26,563 nucleotides of DNA, taken from the NCBI GenBank assembly GCA_964530415.1, contig CAZHAM010000005.1:1-26563 (forward strand), in the 5' to 3' direction. Shown here in pieces: positions 20,337-26,563 of this stretch. The stretch's first letter is position 1, and each line of letters begins with the position of its first letter. The position numbers were made by a program, and so were the translations under genes. This DNA is from CAZHAM01 sp964530415. GTDB taxonomy: Bacteria; Patescibacteriota; WWE3; UBA101185; UBA10185. Under the pieces are notes generated by a model. It had not been told where the DNA came from and made no database searches. It was given only the letters and a program-made list of their open reading frames with translations.

Positions 20337-22070
20337 ATGCTTAGTGAGCAAGCGCAAGGAGCGCAAAAAAATATGAAATATTTTAGTCAGAATCAAGAAC
20401 AAGGCCTTTTAAAGATAATATCTTTTGGAGGCACAGAAACGGTTACAAAAAACATGACCGTTTATGAGTATAAAGATGAAATTGTAATCGTAGATTGCGG
20501 AGTAGAGTTTCCTGACGATGAAGCGTTGGGAGTAGATGTTCTTATTCCCGATTTTACATACGTTTTAGAAAACAAAGAAAAAGTAAAAGCACTTGTGATC
20601 ACTCACGCACATGAGGACCACATCGGTGCTATACCTTATTTAATCGAAGAACTTAATGTACCTATCTACTGTAATAAGTTAGTCCAGGGTTTTATTGGCT
20701 CGAGATTTGAAGATAGAAGATTTAAAAAGTTAAAAGAAGGTCTAAGATTTAATTTACTAGAACCGGGAGTTGAAGTTACAATAGGTTCTTTTAAGTTTAA
20801 ACCGTTCAGATTAAATCACTCGGTTCCGCGATCTATGGGGTTTGCAATTCATACGCCAGAAGGTTTGATAATGCATATGGCGGATTACCGCGTTGACTGG
20901 ACACCGGTTTTAGATACCCCGCTTGATGTTGGTGAAATATCCACAATTTCAAAAGAAGGTGTGCTGTGCTTTTTATCAGATTGTTTGGGCTCAGAAGTAG
21001 AAGGTTACTCAAAATCCGAAAGTACTTTAACAGATACATTTACCGAACTTTTTGAGAAAGCCGAGGGAAGACAGTTACTGATTACTACAATCTCTTCTAA
21101 CTTGTCGAGGATGTTCCAAATAATGACGGCGGCTGTTCACAGTGGCAGGCGAGTTGTGTTGGGTGGTAGATCCATTATTCAAAGTGTAGCTGTAGGAAAA
21201 AGCTTAGGTCTAATACCTTTTCCGGATGATTTGTTTGTTGGTGAGCAGGATGCTGCGAGTTATCCACAATCCGACTTGGTATATATTGCAGCAGGATGCT
21301 ATGGCCAGCAAGGCTCAGCTCTTGATAGGGCAGCCCGAAAAGAACACAAAAACATAATTTTAGAAGACAACTCTATGGTTGTGTTTTCCGCGGATCCTAA
21401 TCCTCCGGGAGTTGATGTTGCCGTCGAAAGGCTCATGGCGGTTTTGACTTTGGCAGGAGCCGAAGTCATCTACAGCAAAATTCAGGCGAATTTGCATGTT
21501 TCCGGCCACGGAGCAAGGGGAGATCTTACAATGATGGCTAAATTAGTTAACCCAAAATACTTTATACCTATTGGAGGTACTATTACTAAGATGCGCGCAT
21601 ACTCAAATATGATTGGAGATTTAGGTTTTGATAAAAAATCGGTATTTGAGCTTAAAGAAGGTGAAACTCTCGAATTTATGGGTGGAAACGCTCGTATGGG
21701 AGAGAAAATTGTAGTTAAACCGGTTTATATTGATCAAAATAGTATCGATGAGGTAAATCCTGTTGTTGTAAAAGACAGATCCCACCTTTCTGAAGAAGGG
21801 GTTTTTGTTGTTGTAATTCCAATTTCCCCTGACGGGAATGTAAAGGCAAACAAATGCGAAGTCGTAACACGCGGGTTTGTTTACGTTAAAGATTCACAGG
21901 AATTGTTAGAAAAATCCAGGAGATTTATCGAAAAATCGGTAAATAAAAACTTAGAGAAAAATAAGGACTTTGGATCTATCAGAAAAAGGGTAGAATCGGA
22001 AATCGAAAGATTTCTATACAAGGAAACCGGCAGGAACCCATTGGTTATAGTACACACTTTGACCGTCTAA
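20337..22070 (+). CDS. rnj: Ribonuclease J (metallo-beta-lactamase/beta-CASP)
   Basis: 5' exo/endoribonuclease for mRNA decay and rRNA processing. The MBL domain has VITHAHEDHIGAIPYL (HxHxDH), NHSVPRSMGFAIHTPEG and HMADYRVDWTP; the beta-CASP region has SDCLGSEVEGYSKSE and GRRVVLGGRSI, then HVSGHGARGDLTMMAKLVNPKYFIPIGG. The last metal-ligand histidine, usually in IPVHGEY, is glycine here (G413 in IPIGGT), and the N-terminal GGxGEVGKNM reads GGTETVTKNM. 577 residues, normal. Start is uncertain: ATG 20337 has a TAATAC 9 bases upstream, while in-frame ATG 20373 (residue 13) has an AAGGAG 11 bases upstream. Confidence 0.93.
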   Translation: MLSEQAQGAQKNMKYFSQNQEQGLLKIISFGGTETVTKNMTVYEYKDEIVIVDCGVEFPDDEALGVDVLIPDFTYVLENKEKVKALVITHAHEDHIGAIPYLIEELNVPIYCNKLVQGFIGSRFEDRRFKKLKEGLRFNLLEPGVEVTIGSFKFKPFRLNHSVPRSMGFAIHTPEGLIMHMADYRVDWTPVLDTPLDVGEISTISKEGVLCFLSDCLGSEVEGYSKSESTLTDTFTELFEKAEGRQLLITTISSNLSRMFQIMTAAVHSGRRVVLGGRSIIQSVAVGKSLGLIPFPDDLFVGEQDAASYPQSDLVYIAAGCYGQQGSALDRAARKEHKNIILEDNSMVVFSADPNPPGVDVAVERLMAVLTLAGAEVIYSKIQANLHVSGHGARGDLTMMAKLVNPKYFIPIGGTITKMRAYSNMIGDLGFDKKSVFELKEGETLEFMGGNARMGEKIVVKPVYIDQNSIDEVNPVVVKDRSHLSEEGVFVVVIPISPDGNVKANKCEVVTRGFVYVKDSQELLEKSRRFIEKSVNKNLEKNKDFGSIRKRVESEIERFLYKETGRNPLVIVHTLTV

Positions 22071-22086
22071 AAACCTAAATTTCTGG

Positions 22087-22092
22087 TAAGAT
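22087..22092 (+). promoter_or_regulatory. Candidate -10 (TAAGAT) before ftsK
   Basis: TAAGAT ends 7 bases before the ATG at 22100; GATAAT overlaps it (22090-22095). No Shine-Dalgarno. TTGACC at 22059-22064 is 22 bases away, too far for a usual -35. Confidence 0.3.
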
Positions 22093-22099
22093 AATATCA

Positions 22100-24349
22100 A
22101 TGCCTAGAGGTCGTAAAAAGAAATTTAAGCTCGATTTAAACCTTAAATCTGACACAATCCGTTCTGTGTTTGCGTTGTTGTTTATTCTGATGTCACTTTT
22201 GAGCCTAATTTCCTTTTTTGCGCGGGACTACGCTATAAATGCCAAGGTTAACGGTTTTTTAATGGGTCTTTTTGGCTACCCGTCGATTATATTTGCGTTA
22301 CTTCTTGGTATTTTAGGACTATTGCTTATTCCATCGCTTAACTTACGCATCAAACAACCTAGAATAATCGCCGGTTTAGCTATGTTTCTTTTTACACTTT
22401 CAGCATTTATTCATTTGTTTGTGGGATCTGAGAGTTCACGCGAACTAGCCGAAGAAGGTAAAGGCGGGGGAATGGTCGGTCACTTTATTTCATCCTTTCT
22501 AATAAATACAGTGAGTATTTACGGTGCAGTTGTAATTTTATTCATCGCGGTAATAATCGAAATAATAATTATTTTTGATTTTTCAATCGAGCAATTGATG
22601 GCATTTGCTAAAAGTGTTCTCGAAAAACTAAATCTTGGTTCATTGGCCGAAAAGTTTAAAAATAAAAACGGAAATTCAATGGGTGAGATGGAGGTTTCGT
22701 CCGGATCAATATCTGCTGATGGAATAAGCTCGTATGAAGAAGATCGATTATCATACGCAAGTCTTCCGGTTGAGCCAAGTTTCGAAGTTATTCCCACTAT
22801 GTCAGAACCGCAAAAAGGCGATAAGCAAACCTTGAAAGTGGACACATCCGGAATGGGCTCGGTTACTCCGGCATTGCCTTATTCGGATAGAGTTTGGCAG
22901 TTACCTCCGTTGGATTTATTAGAAGAGCCCAAAGCTTATGCAACTGACAGCCCTGAGTTGTACGAGGAAAGAAAAAAGATAATTAGAGACACGTTAAGAT
23001 CTTTTGGTATTGACGTTGAGGTTGTAGATTTTAAAAAAGGACCAACTGTTACGCAATTTGTTTTGAGATCTGATTCTTCGGGCGTAAGAGTTTCAAAAAT
23101 TGCAAGTTTGCAGACTAATTTAGCTTTGGCTCTCGCATCTCCAACAGGATCGGTGCGTATCGAAGCACCTATTCCAGGAACTTCACATATCGGAATTGAA
23201 GTACCGAATACAAAAATTTCTACGGTTTACTTTAAATCTTTAATTACGTCAGAACCTATGAAAGGGCTTAAATCAAGACTTGGAATTACGTTGGGCAAGG
23301 ACGTCGGCGGGAGGGTTTACACATACGATATTGCAAAGATGCCTCACTTGTTAATCGCAGGTGCGACAGGTTCCGGTAAATCTGTTTTTATTCATAATAT
23401 TTTATTTTCAATTTTATATAGAGCTACACCTCAAGAAGTTAAATTTATATTGGTTGACCCAAAAAGAGTGGAATTAAAACATTACGAGCATATACCCCAC
23501 CTTTTAACGCCTATTGTAACTGATATGGAAAAAGCACCATCCGTATTTAAGTGGGCAGTTTCGGAAATGGAAAGAAGGTACAAACTGTTCGAAGCTGCTA
23601 AGGCAAGAAATATTGAATCATATAACGAAATGTCCGGTTTTCAGGCTCTTCCCTACATTGTGATTATTGTTGACGAATTCGCGGAGATTATGGTTTTGGA
23701 TCCGGCCGGAGTTGAAAAGAGTATTATTCGTATCGCACAGCTCGCACGTGCTACCGGTATACACTTAATACTCGCAGTTCAAAGACCTTCGACTGAAATT
23801 ATCACAGGAATAATTAAAGCAAATATTCCATGCAGAGTAGCGTTCAATGTTACAAGCCAAATTGATTCGAGAGTAATAATTGATCAGCCCGGAGCAGAAA
23901 AACTTTTAGGAAAAGGAGATATGCTTTTTGTACCTCCGGATGCCGCAAAGCCGTTTAGACTTCAAGGTGCGTTTTTATCCGATCGTGAAATTGCAAGTAC
24001 TGTTGAATTTCTAAAATCTCAAGGAGTAGCACCTGACTACAAAGAAGAAATTACGGCAATGAATGAAAAAGTTCAAGGCAGGACATCAGAGAATTGGGGT
24101 GAAGGTGTCGATGCGTTGTTTGACGAAGCAGTAGAAATAGTTATTATGGCCGGAAAAGCCTCAGCGTCTCTTCTCCAACGAAAACTTTCGATAGGTTACG
24201 CGAGAGCAGCAAGAATAATCGATGAATTGGAGATGAAAGGGATAATCGGAAAAGCAGACGGCGCAAAGCCCAGAGATCTTTTAATAGATCGTTTACCAAA
24301 TGATCCACTTATGCAACAAAATGAGGTAGAATCACTTCAGGATTTATAA
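22100..24349 (+). CDS. ftsK: FtsK/SpoIIIE DNA translocase
   Basis: Membrane-anchored hexameric motor that moves chromosomal DNA through the division septum. The first 160 residues contain about four transmembrane helices (20-42, 52-77, 86-107, 125-160) after a basic start (MPRGRKKKFK). A short low-complexity linker (~200-270) replaces the long linker of E. coli FtsK. The motor follows: the alpha/beta region DVEVVDFKKGPTVTQFVLR, Walker A GATGSGKS (421-428), DPKRVELKHYEHIPHLLTPIVTD, Walker B IIVDEFAEI (D525-E526) and LAVQRPSTEIITGIIKANIP. A C-terminal gamma winged helix (KASASLLQRKLSIGYARAARIIDELE) reads KOPS-type sites. 749 residues, SpoIIIE-like. Confidence 0.96.
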   Translation: MPRGRKKKFKLDLNLKSDTIRSVFALLFILMSLLSLISFFARDYAINAKVNGFLMGLFGYPSIIFALLLGILGLLLIPSLNLRIKQPRIIAGLAMFLFTLSAFIHLFVGSESSRELAEEGKGGGMVGHFISSFLINTVSIYGAVVILFIAVIIEIIIIFDFSIEQLMAFAKSVLEKLNLGSLAEKFKNKNGNSMGEMEVSSGSISADGISSYEEDRLSYASLPVEPSFEVIPTMSEPQKGDKQTLKVDTSGMGSVTPALPYSDRVWQLPPLDLLEEPKAYATDSPELYEERKKIIRDTLRSFGIDVEVVDFKKGPTVTQFVLRSDSSGVRVSKIASLQTNLALALASPTGSVRIEAPIPGTSHIGIEVPNTKISTVYFKSLITSEPMKGLKSRLGITLGKDVGGRVYTYDIAKMPHLLIAGATGSGKSVFIHNILFSILYRATPQEVKFILVDPKRVELKHYEHIPHLLTPIVTDMEKAPSVFKWAVSEMERRYKLFEAAKARNIESYNEMSGFQALPYIVIIVDEFAEIMVLDPAGVEKSIIRIAQLARATGIHLILAVQRPSTEIITGIIKANIPCRVAFNVTSQIDSRVIIDQPGAEKLLGKGDMLFVPPDAAKPFRLQGAFLSDREIASTVEFLKSQGVAPDYKEEITAMNEKVQGRTSENWGEGVDALFDEAVEIVIMAGKASASLLQRKLSIGYARAARIIDELEMKGIIGKADGAKPRDLLIDRLPNDPLMQQNEVESLQDL

Positions 24350-24364
24350 TAGTTTTTCCTGCCC

Positions 24365-24370
24365 TAAAAT
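24365..24370 (+). promoter_or_regulatory. Candidate -10 (TAAAAT) before the RodZ-like gene
   Basis: TAAAAT, in CTAAAAT, ends 6 bases before the ATG at 24377. A second perfect TATAAT (24345-24350) overlaps the ftsK stop. No Shine-Dalgarno. Confidence 0.4.
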
Positions 24371-24376
24371 TACAAA

Positions 24377-25114
24377 ATGAGATCAATCGGTGAAATTTTA
24401 AAAAAAGCACGCGAGAAAAAACGTCTTACAGTAGAAGACGTTCATAAAATAATTAAGATTCAACCCAAATATTTACGCTCGATGGAAAACGATGATTATT
24501 CAATTTTTTCAAGCAAAGTACATTCTAAGGGGTTTTTAAAATTATATTCTGAGTTTTTGGGTATAAGCGTTGACGAGGTAACTGCACTTTGGCGAAGAGA
24601 TTACGAAAAAGCCTTCGAAAAGGTGAATCTAAAAGAATTTAAGATATCCAAAGATTTGGAAAAGCCAAAAGTAATTGTAACCCCAAGTGTTTTAATCGTA
24701 ACTTTAGCTGTGGTTGCCGTTTTATCCTTTTTTGGCTATTTATTTTATCAATATAAAACTTATACAGGTGTGCCTAATTTAGAGGTTTTTAGTCCTGAAG
24801 AGAATTTGGTTTCTAGTATGGACATATTGGATATCATTGGCAAAACCGATTTGGACTCTAGCGTGTTTATAAATAATCAGGAAATTCTCTCCGGCCCAGA
24901 CGGCTCTTTTGCCCGATCAGTAAAGCTAAAAGAAGGATTAAATACCTTTAGCATAAGATCAGTAAACAGGCTAAATAAAGAAAGTGAGGTTGTAAGAACA
25001 GTTATTTATAGACCTCAACAAAGGTTCGAAGAAGTTGCCGAAACTACAGAGTCAACCGAGTCGGTCGAAGTAGATCCCAATGTAGCAGGCGATACAGATG
25101 AAAAAACTGAATAA
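24377..25114 (+). CDS. RodZ-like helix-turn-helix membrane protein
   Basis: The N-terminal HTH_25 domain (residues 1-~75, SIGEILKKAREKKRLTVEDVHKIIKIQPKYLRSMENDDYSIF, then KGFLKLYSEFLGISVDEV) is the type that in RodZ binds MreB rather than DNA. After a charged stretch there is one transmembrane helix at ~102-124. An extracytoplasmic ~70-residue beta domain (LEVFSPEENLVSSMDILDIIGKTDLDSSVFINN..., LKEGLNTFSIRSVNR) resembles Ig-like or glucodextranase-B folds, followed by an acidic Thr/Glu tail. RodZ functions in cell-shape control; no mreB lies in the window. Position just after ftsK matches Bacillus gene neighbourhoods. Confidence 0.8.
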   Translation: MRSIGEILKKAREKKRLTVEDVHKIIKIQPKYLRSMENDDYSIFSSKVHSKGFLKLYSEFLGISVDEVTALWRRDYEKAFEKVNLKEFKISKDLEKPKVIVTPSVLIVTLAVVAVLSFFGYLFYQYKTYTGVPNLEVFSPEENLVSSMDILDIIGKTDLDSSVFINNQEILSGPDGSFARSVKLKEGLNTFSIRSVNRLNKESEVVRTVIYRPQQRFEEVAETTESTESVEVDPNVAGDTDEKTE

Positions 25115-25119
25115 ATTAG

Positions 25120-25125
25120 TATAAT
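25120..25125 (+). promoter_or_regulatory. Candidate -10 (TATAAT) before the small membrane gene
   Basis: Perfect TATAAT ending 7 bases before the ATG at 25133; no Shine-Dalgarno and no clear -35. Confidence 0.4.
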
Positions 25126-25132
25126 ATGACAT

Positions 25133-25423
25133 ATGTCTAAAAAGAAGAATAAACATAGTAAACAACACAGAAGTATAATCGAAGCCCAAAAAGCTGAAAT
25201 GAAGTCTTTCGAGTACGCACCGGTTCGTGCGGTATCAACCGAAATGAAATCGACAGAAGGAAAAAAAGAAAGTGACTTAACGACACATCAACTTCCGATT
25301 GCTCAAATAAAAAAAGATTTCACTAAAATATTTCTATATCTTTTGTTCACAATTACAGTTCTTGTTTATTTTAGAATTTCGGGTTTGGATCTTAATGCAA
25401 TCAGAGGGTTTTTAAGATTTTAA
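25133..25423 (+). CDS. Small basic single-pass membrane protein
   Basis: Unrecognised 96-residue product. The Lys/His-rich N-terminus ([13 protein letters not shown]) and a polar middle stretch (~20-60) precede one transmembrane helix at ~65-84 ([17 protein letters not shown]) and a short [13 protein letters not shown] end, so the basic tail is probably cytoplasmic. It follows the RodZ-like gene by 18 bases with its own TATAAT, and its last 12 bases overlap the convergent prfB. Size and place suggest an envelope or division accessory, without direct evidence. Confidence 0.65.
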   Translation: MSKKKNKHSKQHRSIIEAQKAEMKSFEYAPVRAVSTEMKSTEGKKESDLTTHQLPIAQIKKDFTKIFLYLLFTITVLVYFRISGLDLNAIRGFLRF

Positions 25424-26434
25424 ATTACTTTCCAGTTTCATTTCTGCGTCAATAAACTCGTCAATCTCGCCGTCTAGCACTTGTTCAGGATTTGTTTTTT
25501 CAACATTTGTTCTTAGATCTTTAACAAGTTTATAAGGGTGCAAAACGTAATTTCTTATTTGGTTTCCCCATCCAGGCATTTTGTATTCTCCCTTTTGATC
25601 CTTTGTTTCTTGCAAAACCCTTTGTTCTTCTATCACTACTAATTTAGATTTTAATAACTGAAGAGCTTTTTCTCTGTTTTTACCCTGATATCTTTCTTCC
25701 TGGCACTCAACAATAATACCTGTGGGTTTGTGTTTCAGCCTTACTGCAGTTGATACCTTGTTTACATTTTGACCACCTTTACCACCGGCTCTAAAAAAGT
25801 CCCATTCTAAATCGTCGTCTTTAATTTCAATTTCTTCGTCGTTTCCTTCAACTAGCGGAATTACCTCAACTAAAGCAAATGAAGTTTGTCTTAGCCCATC
25901 AGCGTTAAAAGGGGATTGTCTAACTAATCTATGAACTCCGGCTTCGCGTTTTAAAAATCCGTATGCATACTTGCCTACAATTTCAAACGAAACCGTTTTT
26001 AGTCCCGCCTCCTCACCAGGAGTTTTTGTAATCTCAAAAATTTTCCAATGTTTTCTTTCGCAGTATCTCGAATACATTCTATATAACATATTTGTCCAAT
26101 CCATAGCTTCGGTGCCGCCCTGACCTGAGTGAATTGTAAACAGTGCGTTATTTTTGTCGCGCTTGCCCGACATAAAAAACTTAAGCTCGGCTTGTTTGAT
26201 CATGTTTTCCAATTCTTCAATTTCCTCATTTTCTAAAAGTAATTCGAGCATCTCAAATTCTCCGACGTCTTTTTGTAAATCTGACAAATCCTGGGATATT
26301 TTTTGTCCCTCTTCCCAATCGGACCAAACCTTTTCGTCGTTTAGCCTATCTTTAAGTTCAGATATTTTTTGCCTTTTTTCGTCAATATAAAGGCCTGATT
26401 TTAGTTGTTCTAGCCTGGATTTATAGTTTTCCAT
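25412..26434 (-). CDS. prfB: Peptide chain release factor 2
   Basis: Class I release factor for UAA and UGA. The stop-codon recognition motif is SPF (in [12 protein letters not shown]), which marks RF2 rather than RF1, and the peptidyl-transferase motif is GGQ ([25 protein letters not shown]). The N-terminal helical hairpin ([28 protein letters not shown]) and [16 protein letters not shown] are typical. 340 residues. The region where many bacteria have the UGA frameshift site (LRGYL-stop-DYD in E. coli) reads continuously here as [10 protein letters not shown], so the autoregulatory frameshift is absent. It is convergent with, and overlaps by 12 bases, the small membrane gene. Confidence 0.96.
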   Translation of the reverse strand: MENYKSRLEQLKSGLYIDEKRQKISELKDRLNDEKVWSDWEEGQKISQDLSDLQKDVGEFEMLELLLENEEIEELENMIKQAELKFFMSGKRDKNNALFTIHSGQGGTEAMDWTNMLYRMYSRYCERKHWKIFEITKTPGEEAGLKTVSFEIVGKYAYGFLKREAGVHRLVRQSPFNADGLRQTSFALVEVIPLVEGNDEEIEIKDDDLEWDFFRAGGKGGQNVNKVSTAVRLKHKPTGIIVECQEERYQGKNREKALQLLKSKLVVIEEQRVLQETKDQKGEYKMPGWGNQIRNYVLHPYKLVKDLRTNVEKTNPEQVLDGEIDEFIDAEMKLESNLKS

Positions 26435-26441
26435 CTGGGTT

Positions 26442-26447
26442 ATTATA
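26442..26447 (-). promoter_or_regulatory. Candidate -10 (TATAAT) of prfB
   Basis: On the minus strand a perfect TATAAT ends 7 bases before the prfB ATG at 26434, predicting a leaderless mRNA; no Shine-Dalgarno is visible. Confidence 0.5.
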
Positions 26448-26461
26448 TACTAAAAATGCTG

Positions 26462-26563
26462 TTAATTGGTCAGGGCCTCTAACCCGAGTTCTATTTCGTC
26501 TCCGGATTGAATTTGCTTTGAGATTAATTTTGTAGCAAGGTAAGTTTAAACAGTATCCTCAAT
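26462..26563 (-). pseudogene. Possible C-terminal end of a Clp ATPase, interrupted
   Basis: On the minus strand 26545-26465 encodes 27 residues ending TAA (26464-26462). The stretch LATKLISKQIQSGDEIEL resembles the last helix-strand unit of ClpC/ClpB ATPases (L..ll.g.I..Gd.i.l). Immediately upstream the same frame has a stop (TAA at 26548-26546), and the codons expected before it (Leu-Arg) lie in another frame. So either the gene is broken by a frameshift and a nonsense change, the end of the sequence contains errors, or the match is chance. Position just upstream of prfB on the same strand is compatible with a preceding gene's 3' end. Confidence 0.3.

Noticed and set aside
1..26563. UGA recoded as glycine, as in some candidate phyla
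   Set aside because: TGA terminates aspS and the 2123-3250 gene cleanly and an RF2 gene with SPF and GGQ is present.
1..26563. tRNA, rRNA, SRP RNA, tmRNA, RNase P RNA, CRISPR arrays, insertion sequences
   Set aside because: Checked the intergenic stretches by eye for T-loop motifs, conserved RNA cores, regular spaced repeats and transposase-like products; none seen.

Overview
The window looks like a piece of a compact, AT-rich, reduced bacterial chromosome, most likely from the Candidate Phyla Radiation (Patescibacteria). The family-level evidence is an IF-2 with no N-terminal domains, a nusA-infB-rpsO-pnp string without rbfA, truB or ribF, RNase Y and RNase J together, an RF2 gene without the programmed frameshift, many small single-pass membrane proteins, and gene overlaps or gaps of a few bases. 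UGA is used as a stop (aspS and the minus-strand gene at 2123-3250 end in TGA) and an RF2 gene is present, so the UGA-glycine lineages are excluded. The exact phylum is not settled from sequence alone. Everything except two genes and a fragment at the right edge lies on the + strand.

Layout: 1-2142 is a tight run of aspS (3' part), a YbaK-type tRNA deacylase and an S11 carboxypeptidase, meeting a convergent membrane-protein gene (2123-3250). 3339-9797 carries gltX, recA, recX, rny (RNase Y), ymdB and hup. 9798-11562 is the loosest stretch: candidate small RNAs, a three-segment small membrane protein with a strong ribosome binding site, and a zinc-finger-less DnaJ under a CIRCE-like operator. 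11563-17637 is nusA, infB, a degenerate DHH protein, rpsO and pnp. 17655-20324 is a zinc-ribbon membrane protein, a Lon ATPase module without its protease domain, and a family 4 uracil-DNA glycosylase. 20337-25423 is rnj, ftsK, a RodZ-like HTH protein and a small membrane protein, converging on prfB (25412-26434, minus). The right edge holds what may be the damaged tail of a Clp ATPase.

How the genes fit together: the window concentrates RNA turnover (RNase Y, YmdB, PNPase, RNase J), transcription and translation factors (NusA, IF-2, S15, GluRS, AspRS, RF2), recombination and chromosome handling (RecA, RecX, UDG, HU, FtsK) and proteostasis (DnaJ-like, Lon-like). From memory of Bacillus subtilis gene order, the blocks recA-rny-ymdB and nusA-infB-rpsO-pnp-rnj-ftsK-rodZ are the same neighbours, with the recA block moved to the other side.

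The most notable observations are: (1) a peptidase-less Lon ATPase one base behind a zinc-ribbon membrane protein; (2) a -10-like hexamer 6-9 bases before many start codons without a Shine-Dalgarno, suggesting leaderless mRNAs, against three genes with strong Shine-Dalgarno sequences and real leaders; (3) a CIRCE-like operator on the dnaJ-like gene; (4) a DHH protein whose DHH reads DTS; (5) a long irregular stem between rpsO and pnp; (6) several enzymes with an altered catalytic or metal-binding residue (RNase J, UDG, YmdB, S11 peptidase); (7) several small structured transcripts in the intergenic regions. No tRNA, rRNA, CRISPR array or insertion sequence was seen, and no gene-free stretch exceeds 300 bases.
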